Origin: Gammaproteobacteria bacterium
Lineage (GTDB): Bacteria > Pseudomonadota > Gammaproteobacteria > Enterobacterales > Alteromonadaceae
Direction: 5' to 3'
Assembly (NCBI GenBank): GCA_017302255.1
Contig: JAFLDV010000018.1
Span: forward strand, 17,582 to 81,581
DNA length: 64,000 nt
The position numbers and the translations under genes were made by a program. Shown piece by piece: positions 1 to 9,100 of this stretch. Positions within the stretch are counted from its first letter, which is position 1, and the number at the start of each line of letters is the position of its first letter. The notes beneath the pieces were generated by a model. It saw nothing but the letters and a program-made list of their open reading frames with translations. It did not search any database and had not been told where the DNA came from.

Positions 1-1272
1 GAAGTGCGGATGGCCTTATTAGAAGCCGACGTTGCGTTGCCGGTTGTCCGTGATTTCGTGAACCAAGTTAAAGAACGGTCAGTTGGTCTTGAAGTCAGTA
101 AAAGCTTAACGCCAGGCCAAGAATTCCTGAAAATCGTCCGTAAAGCGCTTGAAGAGGCGATGGGCGATGCAAATGAAGAACTCACATTAAATACTCAGCC
201 ACCTGCAGTTGTATTAATGGCAGGTTTGCAAGGGGCGGGTAAAACTACTTCCGTCGGTAAGCTCGCGAAGTTCTTAAAAGAGCGGAAAAAGAAAAAAGTG
301 ATGGTTGTATCTGCGGACGTTTATCGGCCTGCGGCTATCAAACAGCTTGAGACTTTAGCGAAAGATGTTGGTGTTGAGTTTTTCCCAAGCGACATTTCGC
401 AAAAGCCAGTCGACATCGTCAATGCTGCAATTCAATCGGCTAGATTAGGTTTCTTTGATGTGTTGCTAGTCGACACCGCCGGTCGTTTGCATGTTGATAG
501 TGAAATGATGGATGAAATCAAAGCATTACATGCTGCGATTAAGCCAATAGAAACCCTGTTTGTCGTCGATGCTATGACAGGTCAAGACGCCGCAAATACG
601 GCAAAAGCTTTCAACGAAGCGCTGCCTTTGACCGGTGTTATTCTGACTAAAGCCGACGGTGATGCCCGAGGCGGTGCCGCTTTATCTATTCGGCATATCA
701 CCGGTAAACCGATTAAGTTTATCGGTATGGGCGAGAAATCGGACGCGTTAGAGCCGTTCCATCCAGATCGGATTGCTTCGCGGATTTTAGGCATGGGCGA
801 TGTGCTGAGCTTAATTGAAGAGCTTGAGCAAAAGGTCGACCGCGAACAAGCTGCAAAAGTTGCAGCGAAGATGATGAAGGGTCAGGGCTTTAGTCTTGAA
901 GATTTCCGTGACCAATTAGTACAAATGCGTGGCATGGGCGGCATGATGTCGATGCTCGACAAATTGCCGGGCATGAAAAATCTGCCAGCTGGCGCTAAAG
1001 ATCAAATGAATAATAAAAGCTTCAATAAAATGGAAGCCATTATTAATTCGATGACGCCAAAAGAGCGGCAGTTTCCGGACTTAATTAAAGGTTCACGTAA
1101 AAAACGTATCGCTGCAGGTTCTGGTACCCAAGTACAAGACGTTAACCAACTCTTGAAGCAGTTTATGCAAATGCAAAAAATGATGAAGCAAATGTCTGGT
1201 AAAGGCGGCTTAATGAAAATGATGCGCAGCATGGGCGGTAAGTTGCCACCAGGCATGTTACCTCCGCGCTAA
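1..1272 (+). CDS. ffh: Signal recognition particle protein Ffh (5' end missing)
   Basis: GTPase subunit of the signal recognition particle, which with 4.5S RNA binds signal sequences on nascent chains and delivers ribosomes to FtsY at the inner membrane. The reading frame is open from base 1 (E-V-R-M-A-L-L-E-A-D-V), so the start codon and about 30 residues of the N domain lie left of the window. Visible are the P-loop GLQGAGKTT, DTAGR, the TKADGDARGG stretch, and a methionine-rich M domain (MGGMMSMLDKLPGM, then a tail of MQM/MMK motifs) that binds the signal peptide and RNA. A strong terminator follows, so the gene ends its own transcription unit. Identity is essentially certain. Confidence 0.97.
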   Translation, partial: EVRMALLEADVALPVVRDFVNQVKERSVGLEVSKSLTPGQEFLKIVRKALEEAMGDANEELTLNTQPPAVVLMAGLQGAGKTTSVGKLAKFLKERKKKKVMVVSADVYRPAAIKQLETLAKDVGVEFFPSDISQKPVDIVNAAIQSARLGFFDVLLVDTAGRLHVDSEMMDEIKALHAAIKPIETLFVVDAMTGQDAANTAKAFNEALPLTGVILTKADGDARGGAALSIRHITGKPIKFIGMGEKSDALEPFHPDRIASRILGMGDVLSLIEELEQKVDREQAAKVAAKMMKGQGFSLEDFRDQLVQMRGMGGMMSMLDKLPGMKNLPAGAKDQMNNKSFNKMEAIINSMTPKERQFPDLIKGSRKKRIAAGSGTQVQDVNQLLKQFMQMQKMMKQMSGKGGLMKMMRSMGGKLPPGMLPPR

Positions 1273-1295
1273 AAGTGCTGCTAAATGGCATTGTT

Positions 1296-1325
1296 AAATA
1301 AAGGCTGCTATTGCAGCCTTTATTT
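1296..1325 (+). terminator. Rho-independent terminator after ffh
   Basis: A perfect 13-bp stem (AAATAAAGGCTGC at 1296-1308 pairing with 1313-1325) with a TATT loop. Its A-rich left arm and T-rich right arm could stop transcription from either side. It lies 23 bp after the ffh stop. Confidence 0.85.
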
Positions 1326-1495
1326 ATTGTGCAGTTTCAGCTCAGATAAACAGCAATTATCCATTTCCGTTTGAATTATTTGCCTTAGCTAAACAAATGA
1401 AAGGATCTGGCGTCAACCCTTGTCAATACTGGTTTGTCAAGAGCATATCCACTGGTTTATCCACAGCCTAATCTGCCTGCAAAGCCCGAAATTCC

Positions 1496-1523
1496 TTGCA
1501 TTCAGGGAAAAAATGCGTACAAT
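1496..1523 (+). promoter_or_regulatory. Predicted sigma-70 promoter of the rpsP operon
   Basis: TTGCAT (1496-1501), a 16-bp spacer and TACAAT (1518-1523), 73 bp upstream of the rpsP start. This is the best promoter match in the gap between ffh and rpsP. It predicts a start near 1530, so the transcript would begin right at the leader hairpin. Confidence 0.6.
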
Positions 1524-1530
1524 TCAGCGT

Positions 1531-1551
1531 CCCTGCGGTCTGACCGTGGGG
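1531..1551 (+). promoter_or_regulatory. Leader hairpin upstream of rpsP
   Basis: CCC-TG-CGGT-CTG-ACCG-TG-GGG folds into a hairpin with a symmetric TG/TG internal loop and a three-base apical loop. It sits at the predicted 5' end of the operon transcript and is followed by a U-rich stretch. It could be a 5' stabilising hairpin or part of an autoregulatory leader. I know of no described S16 leader of this form in gammaproteobacteria. Confidence 0.4.
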
Positions 1552-1595
1552 ATCTTTATTTAAATAAAACCTGAACGATTGATTTAGAGGACGGT

Positions 1596-1847
1596 ATGGT
1601 AACTATTCGTTTACAACGTGGTGGCGCGAAAAAGCGTCCATTTTACCAAGTTGTGGTCGCAGACAGCCGTTTTGCTCGTGATGGCCGCTTCATTGAGCGC
1701 GTGGGTTTCTTTAACCCAATCGCTAGCGGTTCTGAAGAGAAAGCGCGTATCGACCTAGACCGTGTTGATCACTGGGTAGCGCAAGGCGCTTCTTTAAGTG
1801 ACCGCGTGGCTACATTGGTAAAAGCTGCTAAAAAAGCTGCTGCTTAA
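1596..1847 (+). CDS. rpsP: 30S ribosomal protein S16
   Basis: Small-subunit ribosomal protein S16, needed for 30S assembly. The 83-residue product begins [18 protein letters not shown], the typical S16 N-terminus, and includes the [12 protein letters not shown] segment; length matches the family. The start is an ATG with an AGAGGA ribosome-binding site at the right distance. First gene of the four-gene operon rpsP-rimM-trmD-rplS, whose order is conserved across gammaproteobacteria. The C-terminus is short and lysine/alanine rich (KAAKKAAA). Confidence 0.98.
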   Translation: MVTIRLQRGGAKKRPFYQVVVADSRFARDGRFIERVGFFNPIASGSEEKARIDLDRVDHWVAQGASLSDRVATLVKAAKKAAA

Positions 1848-1873
1848 TTAGCATAACTGGGTAGGGTTTAACC

Positions 1874-2401
1874 GTGAACGGTAAAGATTTAGTTGTCTTA
1901 GGTAAGTTTGGCGCTGTATACGGCATCAACGGGTGGCTAAAAGTAAACTCCTACACAGAGATCCCGGAAGGGATATTTGATTACACACCCTGGCAGATTC
2001 AAGTGCAGGGTAACTGGCGACCAGTGCAGATCTCGACTTGGAAGCGTCATAGCAACGGCTTAATTGCCAAGCTAGATGGCGTGAACGATCGCGATCAGGC
2101 GCAACTCCTTGTCAATGCTGACATTGCAGTGACGCCCGCTGCGTTACCGAATCTCGAAGACGGTGATTATTACTGGAAAGACCTTATGGGTATGAAAGTG
2201 GTAACCGAAGCCGGCTACGATTTAGGTGAAGTAGTGGACATGATGGAAACAGGCTCAAACGACGTTATCGTTGTGAAAGCAAACCGGAATGATGCATTTG
2301 GTCAGAAAGAGCGTTTATTACCATTTTTGACAGATTCTGTTATTAAATCGGTTGATAAAACGCAAGGTCGAATCATTGTCGACTGGGATCCTGAATTTTA
2401 A
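1874..2401 (+). CDS. rimM: 16S rRNA-processing protein RimM
   Basis: Ribosome maturation factor that binds S19 and helps form the head of the 30S subunit. The 175-residue product has the RimM N-terminal barrel ([19 protein letters not shown]) and the PRC-barrel C-terminal half ([29 protein letters not shown]). The start is GTG (1874) behind a TAGGG-type ribosome-binding site, 26 bp after rpsP. Its stop overlaps the trmD start (TAATG), suggesting translational coupling. Confidence 0.97.
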   Translation: MNGKDLVVLGKFGAVYGINGWLKVNSYTEIPEGIFDYTPWQIQVQGNWRPVQISTWKRHSNGLIAKLDGVNDRDQAQLLVNADIAVTPAALPNLEDGDYYWKDLMGMKVVTEAGYDLGEVVDMMETGSNDVIVVKANRNDAFGQKERLLPFLTDSVIKSVDKTQGRIIVDWDPEF

Positions 2402-3192
2402 TGGCCGAACAGCCAAAATTGTGGTTTGGGGTAATTACCTTATTTCCACAGATGTTCGATGCACTGACCAAATTTGGGGTAACCAGCCGGGCAGTCAAAA
2501 CTGGGTTAATCGACGTACAGTGCTGGAATCCGCGGGATTTTACTTCGGATAAACATAACACTGTCGATGACAGACCTTTTGGTGGCGGTCCAGGTATGTT
2601 GATGATGGTGCAGCCTTTAACGGACGCAATTCGCGCCGCTAAAGCAGCTGCCGGTGGGGATGTTCATACCATCTACTTATCACCGCAAGGTCGTAAGCTA
2701 GATCAACAAGGTGTGGCTGAACTCGCGACTCGTTCTAAGCTGCTATTAGTAGCTGGCCGTTACGAAGGCATTGATGAACGCGTAATTGAATCGGAAATTG
2801 ACGAAGAATGGTCAATCGGTGATTACGTGCTAAGTGGGGGCGAATTGCCTGCGATGACGCTCATTGATGCGGTATCGCGACTAGTACCTGGTGTATTAGG
2901 GCATGACATGTCAGCAGTCGAGGATTCGTTTGCCTCTGGATTGCTTGATTGTCCACACTACACCAGACCAGAGGTGTTAAACGGCAAACAGGTTCCCGCT
3001 GTATTACTCAGTGGACACCATGAAAACATCAGACGCTGGCGTCTTAAGCAGGCCCTTGGTAGGACCTGGTTGCGACGACCGGATATGTTAAATGTCCTGG
3101 CTCTGACTAAGGAGCAACGCAAATTACTGGACGAGTTCCAACAGGAACACCAGGCGTTGCAGCAACACGATAGTTTATTCCAGGTAAAGTGA
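2401..3192 (+). CDS. trmD: tRNA (guanine-N1-)-methyltransferase TrmD
   Basis: SAM-dependent enzyme that methylates G37 next to the anticodon of several tRNAs, preventing +1 frameshifting. The 263-residue SPOUT/knot-fold protein shows GGGPGMLMM, the cofactor-knot segments [14 protein letters not shown] and [15 protein letters not shown], and the C-terminal [17 protein letters not shown] stretch. Length matches the family. The ATG overlaps the rimM stop by one base, and rplS follows after 7 bp. Confidence 0.98.
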   Translation: MAEQPKLWFGVITLFPQMFDALTKFGVTSRAVKTGLIDVQCWNPRDFTSDKHNTVDDRPFGGGPGMLMMVQPLTDAIRAAKAAAGGDVHTIYLSPQGRKLDQQGVAELATRSKLLLVAGRYEGIDERVIESEIDEEWSIGDYVLSGGELPAMTLIDAVSRLVPGVLGHDMSAVEDSFASGLLDCPHYTRPEVLNGKQVPAVLLSGHHENIRRWRLKQALGRTWLRRPDMLNVLALTKEQRKLLDEFQQEHQALQQHDSLFQVK

Positions 3193-3199
3193 GATTGTT

Positions 3200-3559
3200 A
3201 TGAGCAAAGTTAGCCAAAACATTATCAAAGAACTTGAAAACGAACAGCTGAAAAAAGACGTTCCAGCTTTCGGCCCAGGTGACACTGTGGTTGTTCAAGT
3301 TAAAGTTAAAGAAGGCGATAAAACTCGTCTGCAGGCTTACGAAGGCGTAGTTATCGCTAAACGTAACCGCGGTTTACACTCAGCATTCACAGTTCGTAAA
3401 ATTTCGAACGGTGAAGGTGTTGAACGTGTATTCCAAACACACAGCCCAATGATCGACAGCATCACGCTGAAACGTCGTGGTGCAGTTCGCCGTGCCAAGC
3501 TTTACTACTTACGCGATCGTTCAGGTAAATCAGCGCGTATCCGCGAAAAGCTTAACTAA
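3200..3559 (+). CDS. rplS: 50S ribosomal protein L19
   Basis: Large-subunit ribosomal protein L19, located near the 30S-50S interface. The 119-residue product contains [32 protein letters not shown] and the C-terminal [19 protein letters not shown], all family hallmarks. Last gene of the rpsP operon, with a strong terminator directly downstream. Confidence 0.98.
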   Translation: MSKVSQNIIKELENEQLKKDVPAFGPGDTVVVQVKVKEGDKTRLQAYEGVVIAKRNRGLHSAFTVRKISNGEGVERVFQTHSPMIDSITLKRRGAVRRAKLYYLRDRSGKSARIREKLN

Positions 3560-3566
3560 GCGACTC

Positions 3567-3595
3567 AAAGGCTGCCAATTGGCAGCCTTTTTTTT
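3567..3595 (+). terminator. Rho-independent terminator of the rpsP operon
   Basis: Stem AAAGGCTGCC (3567-3576) / GGCAGCCTTT (3581-3590) with loop AATT and a run of eight T, 7 bp after the rplS stop. Confidence 0.92.
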
Positions 3596-3718
3596 ATCTA
3601 AATTCCCAGCTAAATATCAGATTAATTAAGGCGTTGCCTTTTCTTACGTAGGTTTGCGACTTACAATCTCAGAGCATTTGGTGATAAGCGCGTTCGCGCA
3701 ACTCTTTAGGAAAGCTTT

Positions 3719-4945
3719 GTGGATTCAGCCAGTTTTATCGAAAAGCGCAAATTTATCGTCAAGTTAGGGAAAATGCTGCATAAATTTGGCACCCCAGCTT
3801 ATCGCTTAGAAACGCATCTGCTTAATGTCGCCTCATTTTTAGGGATAGGCGCCGCGTTTGCGATTACTCCTACCGTCTTGACCTTTGTGATCTGGGTTCC
3901 AGGTGAAGAGACCGAATATACTCATGTCGCTCGGGTGATGCCGGGTGAACTTGATTTAGGCTCATTGTCACGCACAGATGAAATTGTTGATGCGGTTGCG
4001 AACGGCCAAATGAGTTTGGCTGATGCGACCCAACAGTTAAATACTATTGCCGCGATGCCAAACCCATACAGTCGCGTATGGACTTTCTTAGCTTTTGGCG
4101 CGGCGGGTGGTGCATTTGCGTTGTTAATGCGAGCCAGTTGGCATGACGTGTTATATGCAAGTCTACTCAGTTTTGTTGTTTATCTCTTTGTGTTATGGGC
4201 TGAAAAGAGTCGGCGCGTGACCCATATGCTAGAGCCTTTGGTGGCAATGGTTGCGGCCTTTGCTGCGACCGGCATCGCTGCCTATGTTGACCCCAGTATT
4301 CATGTACCCTTGGTGGTGCTATCTGCAATTATCGTGTTCATCCCTGGGCTTGCTTTGACGCTTGGGCTCGCGGAACTGGCGGCACGACATTTGGTTTCAG
4401 GAACCGCAAGAATAATGGATGCGGTGATGTTGTTGTTTAAGCTGTATTTTGGTGGTTTTCTTGGCATGGCGCTTGGGCAGTTGTGTTTTGGCACCGTGAG
4501 CTATCAAGCTGCAGAGCCGGTTCCGCAATGGACTTCATGGCTTGCTGTGGCAATTCTATGTGGCTCATTGGTGATTGTGTTCCGAGCTCGGAAGAAACAC
4601 GCTTTTTGGGGGCTGTTATCAGGTTTTATCGCTTATGGCGCTAGCTTGCTAGGTGGTGAGTACTTGGGGCTTGCTTTGGGTGCTTTTGCTGGGGCTTTTG
4701 CGGTTGGTATCTATGGTAATTTGTTTACCCGTTTTGCCGACGCGCCAGCCAGTATAGTGTCGTTACAAGGTATGATAGTACTAGTCCCGGGCAGTAAGAC
4801 TTATATTGGCTTGAATGCTTTTATATCGGGCGAGAGTATGGTGGCTACTGAGCAGCTTGGACAGCAGACTTTTCTGATTTTCATGTCGCTGGTAGCTGGT
4901 TTTATTTTTGCCAACGTCGCATTGCCGCCAAAGAAAAGCCTATAG
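3719..4945 (+). CDS. Threonine/serine exporter family protein (fused YjjP-YjjB type)
   Basis: Predicted inner-membrane exporter of the ThrE family (DUF1212 plus DUF3815-like halves). The N-terminal soluble part has the family start (FIEKRKFIVKLGKMLHKFGTPAYRLE), followed by about ten hydrophobic segments from residue 125 onward and a C-terminal half with SIVSLQGMIVLVPGSKTYIG. In E. coli the two halves are separate genes, yjjP and yjjB; here they are one 408-residue chain, as in Corynebacterium ThrE. The start is GTG with AGGAAA upstream. Substrate is inferred from the family; small organic acids are also possible for YjjPB-type proteins. Confidence 0.85.
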   Translation: MDSASFIEKRKFIVKLGKMLHKFGTPAYRLETHLLNVASFLGIGAAFAITPTVLTFVIWVPGEETEYTHVARVMPGELDLGSLSRTDEIVDAVANGQMSLADATQQLNTIAAMPNPYSRVWTFLAFGAAGGAFALLMRASWHDVLYASLLSFVVYLFVLWAEKSRRVTHMLEPLVAMVAAFAATGIAAYVDPSIHVPLVVLSAIIVFIPGLALTLGLAELAARHLVSGTARIMDAVMLLFKLYFGGFLGMALGQLCFGTVSYQAAEPVPQWTSWLAVAILCGSLVIVFRARKKHAFWGLLSGFIAYGASLLGGEYLGLALGAFAGAFAVGIYGNLFTRFADAPASIVSLQGMIVLVPGSKTYIGLNAFISGESMVATEQLGQQTFLIFMSLVAGFIFANVALPPKKSL

Positions 4946-4949
4946 CAAT

Positions 4950-5702
4950 TTAAAGCTTATCGGCCCATTGGTCTCGGATCTGTTGGAATTTGCCACTGTC
5001 TTTTAAAGTTTGCAGGCTAGTGGCAAGTTGCTCAGCGATGACCTTATCTGTTTTCTTACTACAAGCCAAATAGAAGTCGAGTGGCAATTCAGGTAAGTCT
5101 AATTGTTTTTTCAGTTCGGCAAAGGGGACACCAGACTCCTCAGCACGGTATTTCAAAATAGTATCATTGACGATGATAAGATCGATGTTTTTCCTACCCT
5201 TTAAAATATTGAGCATGCTGTAAACGTTCTCAATCACGTACAGCTGTTCGCCCTCTTTAAAGCCCATCTTAAGCAAAAAGTGATGTGTGATATCGTCTTT
5301 GGTGACCGCAATTGTGTATTTCTTTGCGTCCTCGATGGTTTTGATCTGAATATCTTGGCGCTTTTTTAACGAATAAATTGACGTTACGCTGTATGAAATT
5401 GCGCCGATCCATTGAAAATGTGGTTCGCGTTCAGCGCCTTTTGAAATCGAGTAAATACAGGTGTTCGCATCGCGAAGTGCCAAATTATAGGCTCGGCTCC
5501 AGCTCATTACTTCAATGCTGTAGTCAATTTTGGCGTGAGCCATAGTCGCTTGTACTATCTCACTGGCATAGCCAGTGACCCCTTGTGCAGTATCCATCTG
5601 AAAAGGTGGTAAGTGTTCTGTGACAATCTTTAACTGCGGCGCCGCAAACGACAGTGTCGGCAGCAACAAGAATATCCCAGAGCATAATTTTACTGCTTTC
5701 AC
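4950..5702 (-). CDS. Periplasmic substrate-binding protein, SBP_bac_3 (amino-acid type)
   Basis: A 250-residue protein with a cleavable signal peptide (residues 1-20, ending LSFAA) and the solute-binding family 3 fold: KIVTEHLPPFQ at the mature start, GYASEIVQA, and a C-terminal DSGKFQQIRDQW. Such stand-alone proteins are common in Alteromonadales and Vibrio and often have no linked permease; none is present here. The ligand is unknown. The start is GTG preceded by GGAGG. Its stop lies only 4 bp from the stop of the converging exporter gene. Confidence 0.85.
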   Translation of the reverse strand: MKAVKLCSGIFLLLPTLSFAAPQLKIVTEHLPPFQMDTAQGVTGYASEIVQATMAHAKIDYSIEVMSWSRAYNLALRDANTCIYSISKGAEREPHFQWIGAISYSVTSIYSLKKRQDIQIKTIEDAKKYTIAVTKDDITHHFLLKMGFKEGEQLYVIENVYSMLNILKGRKNIDLIIVNDTILKYRAEESGVPFAELKKQLDLPELPLDFYLACSKKTDKVIAEQLATSLQTLKDSGKFQQIRDQWADKL

Positions 5703-5868
5703 CGCGCCTCCAAGGCCTGTTTCACATCAACGTCAATAGTCACTCAGTTAATTTAGCGAGGAATGGACCGAGTAGCAACTAAGCGTTGATATCCAGAGCA
5801 CTTGCCGTCTCTTTAAATGGCAAAGGGATTTTTCAAATATACCATAATCGCTGTATGTAGTTTTAGGT

Positions 5869-5886
5869 TGTACATAAATATGTACA
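5869..5886. promoter_or_regulatory. Weak TyrR-like box
   Basis: TGTACA-N6-TGTACA matches the TyrR consensus TGTAAA-N6-TTTACA with one mismatch in each half. It lies 132 bp upstream (centre to centre) of the perfect box. Pairs of a strong and a weak TyrR box are the normal arrangement in E. coli tyrosine-repressed promoters. The role here is inferred. Confidence 0.45.
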
Positions 5887-5941
5887 TCGCTGTGGGTTTG
5901 CGTTATTGGCTTTTTAATGCCGAAAATATTGACAAATCGCA

Positions 5942-5970
5942 TTGACTTGAGCGGTTAAGTTTTTTAATAT
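5942..5970 (+). promoter_or_regulatory. Predicted sigma-70 promoter of aroF-tyrA
   Basis: TTGACT (5942-5947), a 17-bp spacer and TAATAT (5965-5970), near-consensus with ideal spacing. The expected transcription start is around 5977, about 100 bp upstream of the aroF start codon. Confidence 0.75.
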
Positions 5971-6000
5971 GCCGCACATCGTAATTATTTAAATACATAG

Positions 6001-6018
6001 TGTAAATATAATTTTACA
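6001..6018. promoter_or_regulatory. Perfect TyrR operator upstream of aroF
   Basis: TGTAAA TATAAT TTTACA is an exact match to the TyrR strong-box consensus TGTAAA-N6-TTTACA. It lies about 25 bp downstream of the predicted aroF transcription start, a position where bound TyrR would block RNA polymerase. No tyrR gene is in the window. Confidence 0.8.
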
Positions 6019-6079
6019 TCATTTTTGCTCCCTAGTCGGTGGCAAGCACAGATGAAATAACCCGATTTGGAGTGATGAA

Positions 6080-7138
6080 ATGAGTGAAATAGTTGATGAT
6101 TTAAGAATTGTTGCGGAAAAACCTTTAAGCCCGCCATTGGTGCTAAAACGCGCATTACCTTTGCCAACGGCGGGAGCGCTATTTGTGCAAAAGGCTCGTC
6201 GAGAAATTGCCGATATCATTCACGGTCGTGACTCACGTTTATTAGTCGTGACTGGCCCTTGTTCTATTCATGATCCGATAGCCGCTATTGATTACGCGAA
6301 GCGCTTAAAGGCGTTGCAATTAGAATACGCTGACAGTTTGTACATTGTAATGCGCGTGTACTTTGAAAAACCTCGGACAACAGTCGGCTGGAAAGGCTAT
6401 ATCAACGATCCACACTTAGATGATTCATTTGATTTAGAGACCGGATTAACGCGCGGTCGTGAACTGCTGCTGCAATTGGTAGAGATGGAGTTACCAACTG
6501 CAACAGAAGCCTTGGATCCGATTAGTCCGCAGTACATGTCGGATTTGATTTCTTGGGCGGCGATTGGAGCTCGGACTGTTGAAAGTCAAACTCACCGTGA
6601 GATGGCGAGTGGCTTGTCGATGCCGGTTGGTTTTAAAAATGGTACGGATGGCAACTTGAATATAGCGCTCAATGCATTGCAGTCAGCGGCAAGTCCACAT
6701 ACTTTCATCGGTATTAATCAGCGTGGTGAAGTTGCTTTAGTGCAAACGGCGGGTAATGTCGATGGCCATATAATTTTGCGCGGTGGGGCAAAACCAAATT
6801 ACGACGCCGATAGCATCAATGCTGCGGTTGCTGCATTGCAAAAGCATCGTTTGCCAACTGCCATTGTGGTCGATTGTAGCCATGGTAATTCGAACAAAGA
6901 CCATAATCGGCAGGGGATTGTTGCCGAGGCGGTTGTCGCACAGCGATTGCTAGGAAATAAGGCTATTATTGGTTTGATGTTGGAAAGCCACATTAATGCT
7001 GGCCGCCAAGAATTAGGTGATGGTCAAGGCTTACAATATGGTGTTTCGGTAACAGATGCCTGTATCGATTGGGAAACTACAGCGCAGCTATTAGCTGGTT
7101 TACATCGTCAAATGCGACAAGAGCAGCAAGCAAACTAA
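6080..7138 (+). CDS. aroF: 3-deoxy-7-phosphoheptulonate synthase, class I (AroF/G/H type)
   Basis: First enzyme of the shikimate pathway: condenses phosphoenolpyruvate and erythrose 4-phosphate to DAHP. The 352-residue product shows TGPCSIHDP, YFEKPRTTVGWKG, ESQTHREMASGLSMPVGFKNGTD in outline, and VDCSHGNSNKD, all conserved in the E. coli isozymes. Assignment to the tyrosine-controlled isozyme AroF rests on the context: tyrA follows after 9 bp and a perfect TyrR box lies upstream, as in the E. coli aroF-tyrA operon. Feedback specificity cannot be read safely from the sequence. A GGAG ribosome-binding site precedes the ATG. Confidence 0.93.
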   Translation: MSEIVDDLRIVAEKPLSPPLVLKRALPLPTAGALFVQKARREIADIIHGRDSRLLVVTGPCSIHDPIAAIDYAKRLKALQLEYADSLYIVMRVYFEKPRTTVGWKGYINDPHLDDSFDLETGLTRGRELLLQLVEMELPTATEALDPISPQYMSDLISWAAIGARTVESQTHREMASGLSMPVGFKNGTDGNLNIALNALQSAASPHTFIGINQRGEVALVQTAGNVDGHIILRGGAKPNYDADSINAAVAALQKHRLPTAIVVDCSHGNSNKDHNRQGIVAEAVVAQRLLGNKAIIGLMLESHINAGRQELGDGQGLQYGVSVTDACIDWETTAQLLAGLHRQMRQEQQAN

Positions 7139-7147
7139 GGAAGTGTT

Positions 7148-8296
7148 ATGGCAATTTCGACTTCGGCGCAGGCTGCGTCAGCTGCAGAATTGGCACCTCT
7201 GCGCACGCAAATCGATGCAATTGACAGTCAACTTGTTGAGTTACTTGCGGCTCGTGCAAAAGTAACTGCCGAAGTCGGTCGAGTTAAACAGCAGTATGCT
7301 CTGCCTTTATACGTGCCAGAGCGAGAGTTGTCGTTACTTAAAGCTCGTCGCGAGCAGGCTGAGCACATTGGAGTTTCTGCTGAGTTAGTCGAAGACGTGT
7401 TACGTAGAGTCATGCGAGAGTCGTATCAAACCCAAGAAACAGGTTTTGTCTGCTGCCGTGAAGGTGGCGGTAAAGTCGTCATTGTCGGCGGCGCCGGCGC
7501 TTTAGGTCAGCGGTTTGCCAGTCTGTTTACTCGTTCTGGTTACCAAGTGGTTGTGCTAGAAACCGCCGACTGGCCTAATGCTACTGCGATTGTTGCCGAT
7601 GCGGCATTGGTACTTATCGCCGTTCCCATTCATGCTACTTTGCAGGTTATTTCGCAGTTGCCGCCTCTGCCGGCTGATTGTGTATTAGCAGACTTAACCA
7701 GCGTGAAAGCTGCGCCTCTGCAAACGATGCTTGCGCAACATAATGGCCCAGTCCTTGGTTTACACCCAATGTTTGGACCAGATATCAGTAACATCGTTAA
7801 GCAAGTTGTGGTGGTTTGTCATGGTCGAAATGCCGACCATTACCAATGGTTGTTGCAACAATTTAAAGTCTGGGGAGCTGTGCTTAGTGAAAAAACAGCC
7901 GAACAACATGATGAGTTGATGCAGCTTATCCAAGCCATGCGCCATTTCAGTTCCTTAGTCTACGGGGTACATTTAGCGGAAGAACATGCGGATTTGCCGC
8001 AGCTCTTGGAGTTAAGTTCACCGATTTACCGACTTGAACTTGCCATGATTGGCCGATTATTTGCGCAAAATGCTGAACTCTATGCCGACATTATGCTGTC
8101 TTCTGTTGCCGTAACCGGTTTATTGCAGCGTTACCAACATCGGTTTAATCAGCTATCTCATTTATTGGCTGCGCGCGATAAAGCCGGTTTAATGGCTGAA
8201 TTTGCCAAAGGACAGCAATTCTTTGGTGAACTTGCCGGCCAATTTTTACAAGAAAGTCGGCGCTTATTACAAAAAGCTTCAGATGAGCGCAGTTAA
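7148..8296 (+). CDS. tyrA: Bifunctional chorismate mutase / prephenate dehydrogenase TyrA
   Basis: Converts chorismate to prephenate and then oxidatively to 4-hydroxyphenylpyruvate, the tyrosine precursor. Residues about 13-95 form the AroQ chorismate mutase helices (LRTQIDAIDSQLVELLAARA); from about residue 108 a Rossmann segment VVIVGGAGALGQRFASLF begins the dehydrogenase. GLHPMFGPD is the substrate-site motif of the E. coli-type enzyme. Length (382) matches the bifunctional family. In an operon with aroF, 9 bp apart. Confidence 0.95.
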   Translation: MAISTSAQAASAAELAPLRTQIDAIDSQLVELLAARAKVTAEVGRVKQQYALPLYVPERELSLLKARREQAEHIGVSAELVEDVLRRVMRESYQTQETGFVCCREGGGKVVIVGGAGALGQRFASLFTRSGYQVVVLETADWPNATAIVADAALVLIAVPIHATLQVISQLPPLPADCVLADLTSVKAAPLQTMLAQHNGPVLGLHPMFGPDISNIVKQVVVVCHGRNADHYQWLLQQFKVWGAVLSEKTAEQHDELMQLIQAMRHFSSLVYGVHLAEEHADLPQLLELSSPIYRLELAMIGRLFAQNAELYADIMLSSVAVTGLLQRYQHRFNQLSHLLAARDKAGLMAEFAKGQQFFGELAGQFLQESRRLLQKASDERS

Positions 8297-8401
8297 CGCC
8301 GCGCTTTTCCTCCATGCAGCACAGGACTTACCCTGACTTGGCTTGTATCTCCTGTCGCTGCTTTGTACACTGCATTATTAGAGTTTGCTTGAGACTTCAT
8401 T

Positions 8402-9100
8402 TTGTTTGCTGCGAGTTGGTTGTATTTACGCAAAGGGATCCGGTATTTCATCGCGGCTGTCCTTAGCCTCGTTTTATTATTCGCTTGGGTGCCGGTGCCG
8501 TATACCGGTGTCATGTTGGAGCGGCAACTGTCTGCGTGGTTTGATGCTGATTTTGCTTATCATGAGCAACATCAATGGGTTCCAATCGAAAAAATGTCTA
8601 AACATTTGCTGCAGGCTGTTGTCGCGTCAGAAGACCAAAAGTTTCTGCAACATAGTGGTTTTGACCTTACCGCCATTGAAAAAGCGCTCGCTTTTAATGC
8701 CCGCAGTAAAAAAGTGCGAGGTGCATCCACTATTAGTCAGCAAACAGCGAAAAACGTGTTTTTATGGACAGGCCGCAGCTGGTTGCGTAAAGGATTAGAA
8801 TCCGGCTTAACCGTGCTGATTGAAGGTGCTTGGGGCAAAGAGCGGATCCTTGAGGTGTATTTAAATAGTATCGAGTTCGGGGAAGGCGTCTTTGGTGTCG
8901 AAGCGGCGGCCCAGCGTTACTTTAAAACCTCTGCGGCGAAACTATCGAAGTCGCAAGCGGCGCTATTAGCCGCAGTATTACCAAACCCTCATCGTTTATT
9001 AGTCAGAGCGCCTTCCAATTATGTCCGGGGCAGGCAGCAATGGATTATGCGGCAAATGTCACAATTGCCTTCGATTTCCGAGCAGTTAGACTCGCCTTAA
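8402..9100 (+). CDS. mtgA: Monofunctional biosynthetic peptidoglycan transglycosylase MtgA
   Basis: Family GT51 glycosyltransferase that polymerises lipid II into glycan strands at the inner membrane. The 232-residue product has one N-terminal membrane anchor (about residues 13-31) and the GT51 motifs [43 protein letters not shown] and a YFKTSAAKL stretch. No transpeptidase domain follows. The frame has no ATG near the start: a stop at 8390-8392 is followed by ATT (8399) and TTG (8402), so translation must begin on a rare codon. The first 20 residues look native, so I keep TTG 8402. Confidence 0.9.
   Translation: MFAASWLYLRKGIRYFIAAVLSLVLLFAWVPVPYTGVMLERQLSAWFDADFAYHEQHQWVPIEKMSKHLLQAVVASEDQKFLQHSGFDLTAIEKALAFNARSKKVRGASTISQQTAKNVFLWTGRSWLRKGLESGLTVLIEGAWGKERILEVYLNSIEFGEGVFGVEAAAQRYFKTSAAKLSKSQAALLAAVLPNPHRLLVRAPSNYVRGRQQWIMRQMSQLPSISEQLDSP

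Larger units (their letters stand above)
5703..6079. other. 377-bp control region between the binding-protein gene and aroF
   Basis: This gap holds the aroF promoter and two TyrR-like boxes listed separately. The left part (5703-5868) is AT-rich; I see no coding potential or repeat in it. The binding-protein promoter must also lie here, on the minus strand, but I cannot place it. Confidence 0.6.
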
